A stretch of 64,000 bases of DNA from Collimonas fungivorans (lineage in GTDB: Bacteria; Pseudomonadota; Gammaproteobacteria; Burkholderiales; Burkholderiaceae_D), in the NCBI RefSeq assembly GCF_001584145.1, contig NZ_CP013232.1, positions 4,588,001 through 4,652,000 on the forward strand. The letters are read 5' to 3'. Made by a program: the position numbers and the translations under genes. Below the pieces are notes generated by a model. That model was not told the origin of the DNA, ran no database searches, and worked only from the letters and a program-made list of their open reading frames with translations. The first letter of the stretch is position 1. Each line of letters starts with the position of its first letter. Below, piece after piece: positions 44,652 to 53,923 of this stretch.

Positions 44652-45689
44652 ATGCCTTTGTCACCGTCTGCCCCTGTTTTGCCTGATCTGCGTCAGACCC
44701 AAATTGTCGAATGGTTAACTGCGCTCAGCGCCGTCCCGACCCTCCCTGCAACTCTCCGCCCTGCCTCTGCCGACGCCAGTTTCCGGCGTTATTTCAGACT
44801 TGATGCGGCCGATGGCAGGACCCTGATCGTGATGGATGCGCCGCCGCCGCAAGAAGACGTGCGGCCATTCATCGAGATTGCCGGGCTGTTCGCCGGCATC
44901 GGCCTGTCGGTACCGGCAATCCTGGCGCAAGACGTCGAACGCGGTTTCCTGCTGCTATCCGACCTCGGCTCCACCACCTACCTGCAGCAACTGAATGACG
45001 ACAGCGCGCCGAAACTGTATATGGACGCCATCGACGCCCTGGTGTTGCTGCAAACCAAGAGTAACCCGGACCTCTTGCCCGAATACGACCGCGCCTTCCT
45101 GTTGCGAGAATTGCAAATATTTCCCGAATGGTATTTGGGCAAACACCTGAAGGCGACCCTGACCGACCAGCAAACAGCGGATCTGAACAAGGTGTTCGAC
45201 GCCATACTGGCCAACAACCTGGCGCAGCCGCAGGTATTCATCCATCGCGATTATCATTCACGCAACCTGATGGTGCTGCCAAGCGGCAATCCCGGCGTGC
45301 TGGATTTCCAGGGCGCGCTGTACGGCCCGATCACCTACGACATCGTCTCGCTGCTGCGCGATGTCTACATCCAGTGGGACGAAGCGCAAGTCCTCGACTG
45401 GATGATCCGCTACTGGGAACGCGCCAAGCGCGCCGGCCTGCCGGTCGCCCCGGATATCGACAGCTTCTACCGCGATTTCGAATACATGGGGCTGCAGCGG
45501 CATCTGAAGATACTCGGCCTGTTCGCGCGCCTGTATCACCGCGACGGCAAGGAAGCCTACCTGAAGGACATCCCGCTGGTCATGGATTACGTCCGCAAGA
45601 CCGCGCTGCGCTACCGCGAACTGATTCCGCTGGTGCGGTTGCTGGACAAGCTGGAAGACAAGACCGTGCAAGTCGGTTATACCTTCTGA
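44652..45689 (+). CDS. amgK: N-acetylmuramate/N-acetylglucosamine kinase AmgK
   Basis: Anomeric sugar kinase of the peptidoglycan recycling route that bypasses MurNAc-6-P; it makes MurNAc-alpha-1-P for MurU. 345 residues of the aminoglycoside phosphotransferase fold. ASFRRYFRL is the nucleotide-loop side, Brenner motif HRDYHSRNL at 198-206 has catalytic D200, and DFQGA at 218-222 binds metal. Directly followed by murU (22 bp), the conserved pair that gives fosfomycin tolerance in Pseudomonas. Confidence 0.93.
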   Translation: MPLSPSAPVLPDLRQTQIVEWLTALSAVPTLPATLRPASADASFRRYFRLDAADGRTLIVMDAPPPQEDVRPFIEIAGLFAGIGLSVPAILAQDVERGFLLLSDLGSTTYLQQLNDDSAPKLYMDAIDALVLLQTKSNPDLLPEYDRAFLLRELQIFPEWYLGKHLKATLTDQQTADLNKVFDAILANNLAQPQVFIHRDYHSRNLMVLPSGNPGVLDFQGALYGPITYDIVSLLRDVYIQWDEAQVLDWMIRYWERAKRAGLPVAPDIDSFYRDFEYMGLQRHLKILGLFARLYHRDGKEAYLKDIPLVMDYVRKTALRYRELIPLVRLLDKLEDKTVQVGYTF

Positions 45690-45711
45690 TGGCAGCCAGG
45701 ACAAAACATCC

Positions 45712-46419
45712 ATGAAAGCCATGATTTTTGCCGCCGGCCGCGGAGAGCGCATGCGCCCGCTGACCGACACCACTCCCAAACCCTTGCTCAAGGTGCGCGG
45801 CCGGCCGCTGATCGTCTGGCACATCGTCAACCTGGTGCGCGCCGGCATTACCGAGATCGTGATCAATCACGCCCATCTCGGGCAGATGATCGAAGACACG
45901 CTGGGCGACGGCAGCAAATTCGGCGCAACCATCGCCTACTCGCCGGAAACCGTGGCGCTGGAAACCGCAGGCGGCATCGCCAATGCCCGCCACCTGCTGG
46001 GCGAAGCGCCGTTCGTGGCGATCGCAGGCGATGTCTACTGCCCGCATTTCGATTTCTCCCAGGTCAGGAATACACTGGAAGACAATGACATCTGGGGCCA
46101 GCCTTATGCCCTGGACAAACGCGACAACGCCTGGCTCTACCTGGTGAAAAATCCGCCCCACCATCCGCAAGGCGATTTCGGCCTGCACAGTTTTTCGGTC
46201 AGCAACGATGACGAAGCGGGCCATACCTACACTTTCTCCGGCATCGGCGTGTATCGTCCCGGCATGTTCGACGCCGTCGGCGCCGGCCAGTCGGAAAAGC
46301 TGGTGACCCTGTTGCGCGAATACGCCGCACGCGGCCAGATCGGCGGCGAAGTGTATCGCGGCGACTGGACCGATGTCGGCACCATCGAACGTTTGAACCA
46401 ACTCAACGCGCCGTTGTAA
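45712..46419 (+). CDS. murU: N-acetylmuramate alpha-1-phosphate uridylyltransferase MurU
   Basis: Makes UDP-MurNAc from MurNAc-1-P, completing the recycling step begun by AmgK. 235 residues of nucleotidyltransferase fold: MIFAAGRGERMRPLTDTTPKPLL (signature, residues 4-26), VIWHIVNLVRAG, and AGDVYCPHFDFS around the metal Asp. AGGA ribosome site. Followed by pepP after 51 bp. Confidence 0.93.
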   Translation: MKAMIFAAGRGERMRPLTDTTPKPLLKVRGRPLIVWHIVNLVRAGITEIVINHAHLGQMIEDTLGDGSKFGATIAYSPETVALETAGGIANARHLLGEAPFVAIAGDVYCPHFDFSQVRNTLEDNDIWGQPYALDKRDNAWLYLVKNPPHHPQGDFGLHSFSVSNDDEAGHTYTFSGIGVYRPGMFDAVGAGQSEKLVTLLREYAARGQIGGEVYRGDWTDVGTIERLNQLNAPL

Positions 46420-46470
46420 TCGTCAATACATAAGCCGCAGCAAACCAACCTATTCCAGAAAGACGCCAGC

Positions 46471-47811
46471 ATGACTCCTTACAGCACACGCCGCAGCAAA
46501 CTGATTGCGCAAATGCAGGCCATGGGCGGCGGCGTCGCCATTATCTCGACCGCGCCCGAAGCGGCCCGCAACGCCGATTCGGATTTCCCTTACCGCCACG
46601 ACAGCAGTTTCTATTACCTGTCCGGCTTCACCGAACCGGACGCCGTGATCGTGCTGGTCGCCGGCAAGGATCCCAAGGCTGTCTTGTTTTGCCGCGAAAA
46701 AAACCTCGAGCGGGAAATCTGGGACGGCTTTCGTTTTGGCCCCGAGGCTGCACGTGAACAGCTCGGTTTCGATGCGGCTTATGCGATCGACGCCATCGAC
46801 GAAGAAATGCCGAAACTGCTGGCCGATGCACCGGCAATCTTTTATTCGCTGGGCAAACAAGCCAATCGCGACGCCCAGTTGCAAAGCTGGCTCAACAAGC
46901 TCAGTGGCCAGGCCCGCGTCGGCATCAGCGCACCGGCCACCATCCATGGCCTGGATCCCCTGCTGGCCGAGATGCGCCTGTTCAAGGATGCGGGAGAACA
47001 CGCAATCATGCAGCGCTCGGGGAAAATCGCCGCAGGCGCCCATTGCCGCGCGATGCGCATGGCGCGCCCCGGCCTGCGCGAATACCACCTGGAAGCAGAA
47101 ATCCTGCATGAATTCCGCAGCAACGGCGCCGAATCGCCGGCCTATACCTCGATCGTCGCTACCGGCGCCAACGCCTGCGTGCTGCACTACCGCGCCGGCA
47201 ACACCGAACTGAAGGACGGTGACCTGGTGCTGATCGACGCTGGCTGCGAATTCGACAGCTATGCGTCCGACATCACCCGCACCTTCCCGGCCAACGGCGT
47301 ATTCTCCGGCCCGCAAAAAACCTTGTATGAAATCGTGCTGGCGGCGCAGCACGCGGCGATCGCCGCAACCCGGCCGGGACAGCGTTTCATCGATGGCCAC
47401 AACGCGGCGCTGCGGGTGCTGGCGCAGGGCATGCTGGATACCGGCCTGCTCGACAAGAACAAGGCCGGCACGCTTGACGATGTGATCGCCAACGGCGACT
47501 ACCGCCAATTCTACATGCATAGCACCGGCCACTGGATCGGCCTGGACGTGCACGACGTCGGCGCCTATCGGGAACCTGGCGAAGCAGCCCCCGAAGGCCA
47601 ACAGAAACCGTGGCGCAAGCTGCAGCCCGGCATGGTGACCACGGTTGAACCCGGCATCTACGTGCGTCCGGCCGCAGGTGTGCCGGAACAATACTGGAAT
47701 ATCGGCATCCGTATCGAGGACGACATCCTGGTTACCGCGGACGGCAATGTCAACCTGACCAGCGACGTCCCGACAGCAGTGGCCGAGATCGAAGCGTTGA
47801 TGCGCAAGTGA
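46471..47811 (+). CDS. pepP: Xaa-Pro aminopeptidase (aminopeptidase P)
   Basis: Removes N-terminal residues before proline. 446 residues. N-terminal creatinase-like domain (PYRHDSSFYYLSGFTEPDA) and pita-bread catalytic domain about 175-445. Metal ligands: Asp in VLIDAGCEFDSYASDITR (two Asp), His in HSTGHWIGLDVHDVG, Glu in TVEPGIYV and Glu in IRIEDDILV. Likely cytoplasmic. Confidence 0.96.
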   Translation: MTPYSTRRSKLIAQMQAMGGGVAIISTAPEAARNADSDFPYRHDSSFYYLSGFTEPDAVIVLVAGKDPKAVLFCREKNLEREIWDGFRFGPEAAREQLGFDAAYAIDAIDEEMPKLLADAPAIFYSLGKQANRDAQLQSWLNKLSGQARVGISAPATIHGLDPLLAEMRLFKDAGEHAIMQRSGKIAAGAHCRAMRMARPGLREYHLEAEILHEFRSNGAESPAYTSIVATGANACVLHYRAGNTELKDGDLVLIDAGCEFDSYASDITRTFPANGVFSGPQKTLYEIVLAAQHAAIAATRPGQRFIDGHNAALRVLAQGMLDTGLLDKNKAGTLDDVIANGDYRQFYMHSTGHWIGLDVHDVGAYREPGEAAPEGQQKPWRKLQPGMVTTVEPGIYVRPAAGVPEQYWNIGIRIEDDILVTADGNVNLTSDVPTAVAEIEALMRK

Positions 47812-47822
47812 CGTCCATCACA

Positions 47823-48482
47823 ATGGTAAATACAGCGACAACTACAACAGCTACTCCCACCATCGTGGTGTTCGACCTCGGCGGCGTCCTGTTCGACTGG
47901 AATCCGGACTACCTGTACCGCAAGCTGATCGCCGACGAGGCCGAACGCAAGTGGTTCCTCGCCAATATCTGCAATGGCGAATGGAACGTCCAGCAAGATG
48001 GCGGCCGCTCGCTGAGCGAAGCGACGGCCGTGCTGAGCGCGCGCCATCCGGATCATGCGCACCTGATCGGCGCTTTCTATGCGCGCTGGACCGAAATGCT
48101 GGGCGGCACGCTGGCAGGAGGCATGGCGATTTTCGAGGCGCTGGAAAGTGCCGGCGTGCCACTGTATGCGCTGACCAACTGGTCGGCCGAAACTTTCCCC
48201 TATGCCCGCAATAACCATCCGTTCCAGCCCGTCTTGCAGCGCTTCAAGGATGTGCTGGTTTCCGGCGAGGAGAAACTGATCAAGCCGGATGCGCGCATTT
48301 ACCAGCGCATGCTGGAGCGCATCCGCAAGCACTATCCGACTGCCCAGGCAGAGCACCTGGTATTCATCGACGACGTCCAGCACAATGTCGATGCCGCGCG
48401 CACGCTCGGCTGGCGCGCCATCCACCATACCGATCCTGCCGCCACCGCGGCCCAGCTGCGCAACTGGGGCTTGCCGGCATGA
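47823..48482 (+). CDS. HAD-IA hydrolase, YihX-like
   Basis: About 219 residues from ATG 47823; a GTG at 47808 overlapping the pepP stop (GTGA) is an equal candidate and adds MTSIT. HAD motif I is VFDLGGVLFDW, with Gly at the position of the second Asp, as in YihX. Motif II is ALTNWSAETF, motif III K of LIKPDARIY, and motif IV VFIDDVQHNVDAA. Probably a sugar-phosphate phosphatase; the substrate cannot be told. It overlaps the ubiH-like gene by 4 bp. Confidence 0.88.
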   Translation: MVNTATTTTATPTIVVFDLGGVLFDWNPDYLYRKLIADEAERKWFLANICNGEWNVQQDGGRSLSEATAVLSARHPDHAHLIGAFYARWTEMLGGTLAGGMAIFEALESAGVPLYALTNWSAETFPYARNNHPFQPVLQRFKDVLVSGEEKLIKPDARIYQRMLERIRKHYPTAQAEHLVFIDDVQHNVDAARTLGWRAIHHTDPAATAAQLRNWGLPA

Positions 48483-49660
48483 GTCAATACACTGAACACA
48501 CCGATCCGCAGCAGGTCGACATCGCCATCTGCGGCGCCGGCCCGGTCGGCCTCAGCCTGGCTGCCTTGCTGGTCAAGCGCGGCGTAGACGCCGGCCGCAT
48601 TGCCCTGATCGACGCCAAGACCGTCGAACAGGCAAGGCAGGATCCGCGCTCGATTGCACTGTCCTACGGCAGCCGGCAGATCCTGCAAGAGATCGGCGCC
48701 TGGCCGATCGCGGCCACCGCCATCCACCAGATCCACGTATCGCGCCGCGCGCATTTCGGCCGCACCCTGATCCAGCGCGAAGAATTCCAGCTGCCGGCGC
48801 TCGGCTACGTCACGCGTTACGGCACCCTGGTCACCGCCTTGGCTTCATTGCCGGCGCTGGCCGGCGTCCGTTTGCTGCGACCGGTGCAAGTCAGCGCCAG
48901 CACCGAGCAAGACGACGGCGTGCAATTGCAATTGTCGGACGGCCGTATGCTGCGCAGCAGATTGCTGGTGCAGGCCGAAGGCGGCCTGTTCGGCGCTCAG
49001 GACAACAAGTACAACCGGTCCCTGCAGCGCGACTACCAGCAGATCGGCATCGTCGCCCACGTCCAGAGCAGCGCGCCGGTTGCGCATCGCGCATTCGAAC
49101 GCTTTACCGACCAGGGACCGCTGGCGCTGCTGCCGCAGGACGACAGCAACGGCAACAACTACGCCCTGGTATGGTGTGTGCGCCCCGCCATGGCAAGCGA
49201 ACTGCTGGCGCTGGACGATGCGGCGTTCCTGGCGGCGCTGGCGCAGGCTTTCGGCGGCCGGCTCGGGCGATTTACCAGGACCTCGGCCCGCAACAGTTTT
49301 CCGCTCGGCCTGAATGCGCGACCGGCAGCCACGGCCAGGACTGTCGCTATCGGCAATGCCGCGCAAACCCTGCATCCGGTGGCCGGCCAGGGATTGAACC
49401 TGGGCCTGCGCGACGCCACCGTGCTGGCGCGTTTGCTGGCCAGCGATACAGAACCCGATATGCTGCACCAGTTTGCCATCGCCCGGAAAACAGACCGTAG
49501 CTTGACGATACACCTCACCGATGTCATGGCGCGTATCTTTGCCAGCGCTCCCGACGGCGCCCTGTCGCAGACACTGCTCGGTTTATCGCTGGGGCTGGTC
49601 GATGTGGTGAAACCCGCCAGGCGCCTGCTGGCGCAGCAAATGATGTTTGGCCGGCGCTGA
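48479..49660 (+). CDS. UbiH/UbiF/VisC-type FAD-dependent monooxygenase
   Basis: Hydroxylase of the ubiquinone pathway family. 393 residues. FAD motif ICGAGPVGLSLA near 16-27, the second motif region around DPRSIALSYGS (QxR-like), and the C-terminal GNAAQTLHPVAGQGLNLGLRDA containing the family GD-x-AH-like segment as GNAAQTLHP. Which ring position it hydroxylates (UbiH, UbiI or UbiF role) cannot be fixed from sequence. Start overlaps the HAD gene (ATGA). Confidence 0.88.
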   Translation: MSQYTEHTDPQQVDIAICGAGPVGLSLAALLVKRGVDAGRIALIDAKTVEQARQDPRSIALSYGSRQILQEIGAWPIAATAIHQIHVSRRAHFGRTLIQREEFQLPALGYVTRYGTLVTALASLPALAGVRLLRPVQVSASTEQDDGVQLQLSDGRMLRSRLLVQAEGGLFGAQDNKYNRSLQRDYQQIGIVAHVQSSAPVAHRAFERFTDQGPLALLPQDDSNGNNYALVWCVRPAMASELLALDDAAFLAALAQAFGGRLGRFTRTSARNSFPLGLNARPAATARTVAIGNAAQTLHPVAGQGLNLGLRDATVLARLLASDTEPDMLHQFAIARKTDRSLTIHLTDVMARIFASAPDGALSQTLLGLSLGLVDVVKPARRLLAQQMMFGRR

Positions 49661-49681
49661 ATCCACGTTCGCTCGCATAAT

Positions 49682-49719
49682 AAAAAAGCCGCAGCAGTTT
49701 TACCTGATGCGGCTTTTTT
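49682..49719. terminator. bidirectional terminator between the UbiH-like gene and pntB
   Basis: AAAAAAGCCGCA (49682-49693) and TGCGGCTTTTTT (49708-49719) pair around a 14-base loop, giving T-runs on both strands for two convergent transcripts. Confidence 0.9.
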
Positions 49720-49737
49720 GATGAAAACAGTCAGCGT

Positions 49738-51174
49738 TTATTCAACTGCCTTCACCATGTCTTCAATCACTTTCTTGGCGTCGCCGAACACCATCATGGT
49801 CTTGTCCATGTAGAACAATTCATTGTCCAGCCCGGCATAACCTGCAGCCATCGAACGCTTGTTGACGATCACGGTCTTGGCTTTATAGACTTCCAGGATA
49901 GGCATGCCGGCGATCGACGATTTCGGATCTTTCGCGGCAGGATTGACGACGTCGTTGGCGCCCAGCACCAGCACCACGTCGGCCTGGGCGAATTCGCCGT
50001 TGATGTCTTCCATCTCGAACACCTGGTCGTAAGGCACTTCCGCTTCCGCCAGCAGCACGTTCATGTGGCCAGGCATGCGCCCTGCCACCGGATGGATCGC
50101 GTATTTGACGATCACGCCCTTGTGCGTCAGTTTCTCGGTCAGCTCCTTCAAGGCATGCTGGGCGCGCGCCACCGCCAGGCCGTAGCCCGGGACGATGATG
50201 ACGGTTTCCGCATTGCCCATCAGGAAAGCGGCATCGTCGGCCGAACCGGATTTCACCGGCCGCTGCTGTTGCGCCGCACCGCCGGTGGCCGCCGCCGCAT
50301 CGCCGCCGAAGCCACCCAGGATGACGTTGAAGAACGAGCGGTTCATCGCTTTGCACATGATGTAGGAGAGGATCGCACCGCTGGAGCCGACCAGCGAACC
50401 GGCGATGATCAGCATCGAGTTGTTCAGCGAGAAGCCAATGCCGGCAGCCGCCCAGCCGGAATAGCTGTTGAGCATCGAGACCACCACCGGCATGTCGGCG
50501 CCGCCGATCGGGATGATGATCAGCACGCCGAGGATGAAGGCAATCAGCGCCATCAGGATGAACGGCAGCCAGGCCTGGGTCAGCACAAAAATGATGCCGA
50601 GGCCGATCATCGCCACCGCCAGCAGCAGGTTGATGAAATGCTGGCCGCGGAAACTCACCGGCGCGCCCTGGAACAGGCGGAATTTGTATTTGCCCGACAG
50701 TTTGCCGAAAGCGATCACCGAACCGGAGAAGGTAATCGCGCCGACGAAGGTGCCGATGAACAGTTCGATGCGGTTGCCGGTCGGCAGCGCTTCGCCGTGC
50801 GCAGCGATACCGAAAGCCCAAGGCTCCGACACTGCGGCCACCGCGATGCACACTGCAGCGAGGCCGATCAGCGAGTGCATCGCCGCCACCAGTTCCGGCA
50901 TTTTGGTCATCTCTACCCGTTTGGCCAGCATGGCGCCGATGCCGCCGCCCACCACCACGCCGCCCGCCACCAGCCAGAAGCCGAGGCCGGCTCCCTGCGA
51001 CTCGGCCTTCAGCTTGAAGATCAGGGCAATCGTGGTCACCACGGCGATCGCCATGCCGGCCATGCCGAATGCATTGCCGCGCCGCGCCGAAGACGGATGC
51101 GACAAACCCTTGAGCGCCTGGATGAAGCAGACCGAGGCGATCAGGTACAACAAGGTCACCAGGTTCATGCTCAT
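49738..51174 (-). CDS. pntB: NAD(P) transhydrogenase subunit beta
   Basis: Proton-translocating transhydrogenase (NADH to NADPH), membrane domain plus NADP(H)-binding domain III. 478 residues: eight to nine membrane helices up to about 260, a flexible Gly/Ala/Gln stretch (AAAATGGAAQQQRP near 300) and the NADP domain with VPGYGLAVARAQHALKEL and LGANDVVNPAA. It overlaps pntA2 by 4 bp, last gene of the operon. Confidence 0.96.
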   Translation of the reverse strand: MSMNLVTLLYLIASVCFIQALKGLSHPSSARRGNAFGMAGMAIAVVTTIALIFKLKAESQGAGLGFWLVAGGVVVGGGIGAMLAKRVEMTKMPELVAAMHSLIGLAAVCIAVAAVSEPWAFGIAAHGEALPTGNRIELFIGTFVGAITFSGSVIAFGKLSGKYKFRLFQGAPVSFRGQHFINLLLAVAMIGLGIIFVLTQAWLPFILMALIAFILGVLIIIPIGGADMPVVVSMLNSYSGWAAAGIGFSLNNSMLIIAGSLVGSSGAILSYIMCKAMNRSFFNVILGGFGGDAAAATGGAAQQQRPVKSGSADDAAFLMGNAETVIIVPGYGLAVARAQHALKELTEKLTHKGVIVKYAIHPVAGRMPGHMNVLLAEAEVPYDQVFEMEDINGEFAQADVVLVLGANDVVNPAAKDPKSSIAGMPILEVYKAKTVIVNKRSMAAGYAGLDNELFYMDKTMMVFGDAKKVIEDMVKAVE

Positions 51175-51497
51175 TGCTGCGCCCCCTCTTTGACGGCAGG
51201 TTTTGCCTTAGGCTCTTTTTTCTTGAACATTTCCAGCATGCGCTGGGTTACCAGGAAGCCGCCGAATACATTGACGGCGGCCAGCGCCACCGCCAGCGTG
51301 CCGGCGATCTGGCCGACGATGCCCTCGGTCAGGCCCGCCGCCAGCATGGCGCCGATGATGATGATGGCGGAAATGGCGTTGGTGACTGCCATCAGCGGTG
51401 TATGCAGTGCCGGTGTAACGGTCCAGACCACGTGGTAACCGACGTAGATCGCCAGTACGAAAATGATCAGGTTGGTGATGGTGTGCGTGACTTCCAT
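51171..51497 (-). CDS. NAD(P) transhydrogenase subunit alpha, part 2
   Basis: 108-residue membrane part (domain II) of the split alpha subunit, with three to four helices (NLIIFVLAIYVGYHVVWTVTPALHTPLMAVTNAISAI). It ends in a Lys-rich tail. The split alpha arrangement (separate PntAA and PntAB) is usual in alpha- and betaproteobacteria. Separated from part 1 by panD. Confidence 0.94.
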   Translation of the reverse strand: MEVTHTITNLIIFVLAIYVGYHVVWTVTPALHTPLMAVTNAISAIIIIGAMLAAGLTEGIVGQIAGTLAVALAAVNVFGGFLVTQRMLEMFKKKEPKAKPAVKEGAQQ

Positions 51498-51556
51498 GGT
51501 TTCCCCTTGATGAAGGACAGCGCTGCCGATGTGCGCAGCTAGACTAGAGCTTCGCC

Positions 51557-51919
51557 TTAGATTTTCTTCAGGCCGGTAATCCGGTTGTTGTCGTCGACAA
51601 ACACCACTTTCGGCACGTAACTACTGGCCTCTTCATTCGAAAGCGGAGCATAGGTGCAGATGATCAGCAGGTCGCCCAGGTGGGCGCAACGGGCCGCCGC
51701 GCCGTTCAGGGAAATCTCGCCGCTGCCGCGTTTGCCGCGGATCGCGTAGGTAGAGAAACGCTGGCCGTTGTTGACGTTGTACAGTTCGATCTTTTCAAAC
51801 TCGCGGATGTCGGCCGCTTCCAGCAGGTCTTCATCGATCCCGCAAGAGCCCTCGTAGTGCAGGTCGGCCTGGGTGACGGTTGCGCGGTGGATCTTGGCGC
51901 GCAGCATGATGCGTTGCAT
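51557..51919 (-). CDS. panD: aspartate 1-decarboxylase PanD
   Basis: Pyruvoyl enzyme making beta-alanine for pantothenate and CoA. 120 residues. The self-cleavage site is Gly-Ser in YEGSCGID (S25), followed by [20 protein letters not shown] and [10 protein letters not shown]. It lies within the transhydrogenase operon, 59 bp before pntA2 and 78 bp after pntA1 on the same strand, so beta-alanine synthesis is tied to the NADPH supply used by ketopantoate reductase. Confidence 0.96.
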   Translation of the reverse strand: MQRIMLRAKIHRATVTQADLHYEGSCGIDEDLLEAADIREFEKIELYNVNNGQRFSTYAIRGKRGSGEISLNGAAARCAHLGDLLIICTYAPLSNEEASSYVPKVVFVDDNNRITGLKKI

Positions 51920-51997
51920 ATCTTGTTTCTCCAGTTTTGTCGCTTACGAAGAGCCTCCGGCCAAAGCCGGCTGCCCCTTTACAGCCATTAGTTAAAT

Positions 51998-53113
51998 TTA
52001 TTTGCGCAGCACTTCGCCGCCGCTGCACAGCAAGGTGGCGGCCACGATATCGTCCTCGCGGTTGATCACCAGGCCGCCTTCGGCGTTGATGATCAGCTTG
52101 AGGAAATCGAGCAGGTTGCGTGCATACAGGGCCGAAGCATCGGCCGCCACCAAGGCTGCCAGGTTACCTTCGCCAATGATGTGGACGCCGTGCTTGATGA
52201 CGGTCTTGCCGCTTTCCGACAAGGGACAGTTGCCGCCCTGGTCGACCGCCATGTCGAGGATCACCGAACCCGGCTTCATCGCCTTGACGGTGTCTTCGCT
52301 GATCAGCACCGGCGCCTTGCGGCCGGGAATCAGGGCGGTGGTGATGATGATGTCGGCCTGCTTGGCGCGTTCATGCACCAGCTCGGCCTGGCGCCGCATC
52401 CAGTCGGCCGGCATCGGCCGCGCATAACCGCCGATGCCCTGGGCGATTTCCTTTTCTTCATCGGTGATGAACGGCACATCCAGGAATTTCGCGCCGAGCG
52501 ACTCGATCTGTTCTTTCACCGCCGGCCGCACATCGGAAGCTTCGATCACCGCGCCGAGCCGCTTGGCGGTAGCAATTGCTTGCAAACCAGCAACACCAGC
52601 GCCCATGATCAGCATGCGCGCCGCCTTCACAGTGCCGGCAGCGGTCATCAGCATCGGCATGAAGCGCTGGTACGTATTGGCTGCCATCAGCACCGCCTTA
52701 TAGCCGGCGATATTGGCTTGCGACGACAGCACGTCCATCGATTGCGCACGCGAAGTGCGCGGCGCCGCTTCCAGCGCGAAGGCGGTCAGGCCATGGCTTG
52801 CCATAACAGCAATATTGTCGGCATCAAAAGGATTCAACATGCCGACCACGACCGTGCCACTTTTCAGCAGGGCCAGTTCGTCGCTGCCGGGAGCGCGCAC
52901 CTTGAGCACGGTTTCCACGCCGAACGCCGCGGCAGCGGTGACTATTTCGGCGCCTGCGGCGGCATAGGCTTCATCGGTAATGCTGGATGAAATGCCTGCG
53001 CCGGACTGCACCAGCACTTGGTGTTTGGCCGCCACCAGCTTCTTTACCGTCTCCGGAGTCGCAGCAACCCGGGTTTCGCCAGGCCGCGTCTCGGCGGGAA
53101 TGCCGATTTTCAT
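51998..53113 (-). CDS. NAD(P) transhydrogenase subunit alpha, part 1
   Basis: 371-residue NAD(H)-binding domain I of the split alpha subunit, related to alanine dehydrogenase. KIGIPAETRPGETRVAATPETVKKL at the start, the Rossmann motif MGAGVAGLQAIATAKRLGA near 171-189, and the final MDMAVDQGGN-type segment ILDMAVDQGGNCPLSESG. First gene of the pntA1-panD-pntA2-pntB operon. Confidence 0.95.
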   Translation of the reverse strand: MKIGIPAETRPGETRVAATPETVKKLVAAKHQVLVQSGAGISSSITDEAYAAAGAEIVTAAAAFGVETVLKVRAPGSDELALLKSGTVVVGMLNPFDADNIAVMASHGLTAFALEAAPRTSRAQSMDVLSSQANIAGYKAVLMAANTYQRFMPMLMTAAGTVKAARMLIMGAGVAGLQAIATAKRLGAVIEASDVRPAVKEQIESLGAKFLDVPFITDEEKEIAQGIGGYARPMPADWMRRQAELVHERAKQADIIITTALIPGRKAPVLISEDTVKAMKPGSVILDMAVDQGGNCPLSESGKTVIKHGVHIIGEGNLAALVAADASALYARNLLDFLKLIINAEGGLVINREDDIVAATLLCSGGEVLRK

Positions 53114-53434
53114 GTACTTCTCCCACTATGTTAAGAATTCTTCGGATTTGCCGAGGGCAGGATAACTCGCCACCCGCCGAGGCCAGGCGGCGCTTGAAGT
53201 CTGCCTTGTAAATTAGCTGTATGGAATCTTACACGGAAAAATTGCGGCTCAACAACCAGAGGTCTTGATGTAGGTTATTTATCCTAAAATTAATCCGCCG
53301 TTGTGAATATGGCTACAATCACACCCGCTTTCTGTGATAGGCCACTGCGGCTGCGTGGCGTGGGTACAAAAGCGTGCCCACCCTACATCGAAAACCGGCA
53401 GGCAAGTTAAAATATCGGATTAACCGAGGAATTT
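53114..53434. other. divergent intergenic region with a REP-like hairpin
   Basis: Should hold promoters for pntA1 (minus) and the NUDIX gene (plus). A hairpin GTGGGTAC / GTGCCCAC (53360-53381) with loop AAAAGC, one G-U pair, and flanking CCCTACA resembles the GTAGGGTGGGCAC-type palindromes scattered through many proteobacterial genomes. No reading frame of note; no clear terminator. Confidence 0.4.
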
Positions 53435-53923
53435 ATGACTGACGTTTGGAAACCCGCCGTCACAGTTGCCGCGATCATAGAGCGCGACGGCCGCTTCTTG
53501 CTGATTGAAGAAGCGACCAGTGACGGTATCCGCATCAACCAGCCAGCTGGCCATCTCGATCCCAACGAGTCGCTGGCGCAGGCGGTCGTGCGCGAAACGC
53601 TGGAAGAAACGGCGCACGACTTCACCCCTACCGCGCTGGTCGGCATGTACATGGCGCGTTATGTATCGGCGCGCACCGGCAAAGCGGTCACTTACTTGCG
53701 TTTCGCGTTCTGCGGCGACCTCGGCGCCCGGCACGACCAGGTGCTCGACCACGGCATCTTGCGCACCCTGTGGATGTCGCGCGACGAACTGGCGGCCTGT
53801 CCGGAACGCCACCGCAGTCCGCAAGTGCTGCTGTGCATCGACGATTACCTGCGCGGCCAGCGCGCGCCGCTGTCCATGCTGAACACCCATCCAAGCGCCT
53901 GCGGGGTGGCCCATGTCGAATAA
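53435..53923 (+). CDS. NUDIX hydrolase (NudJ-like)
   Basis: 162 residues. The NUDIX box is at 39-61: G39-x5-E45-x7-R53-E54-x2-E57-E58, but the usual Gly near the end is Ala60. The N-terminus [22 protein letters not shown] and the later [11 protein letters not shown] resemble NudJ, which hydrolyses nucleoside di/triphosphates and thiamine pyrimidine pyrophosphate. It overlaps mnmA by 11 bp, a conserved pair. Confidence 0.92.
   Translation: MTDVWKPAVTVAAIIERDGRFLLIEEATSDGIRINQPAGHLDPNESLAQAVVRETLEETAHDFTPTALVGMYMARYVSARTGKAVTYLRFAFCGDLGARHDQVLDHGILRTLWMSRDELAACPERHRSPQVLLCIDDYLRGQRAPLSMLNTHPSACGVAHVE

Noticed and set aside
46450..47691. 413-codon frame opposite pepP
   Set aside because: Antisense shadow of a gene with all metal ligands in place.
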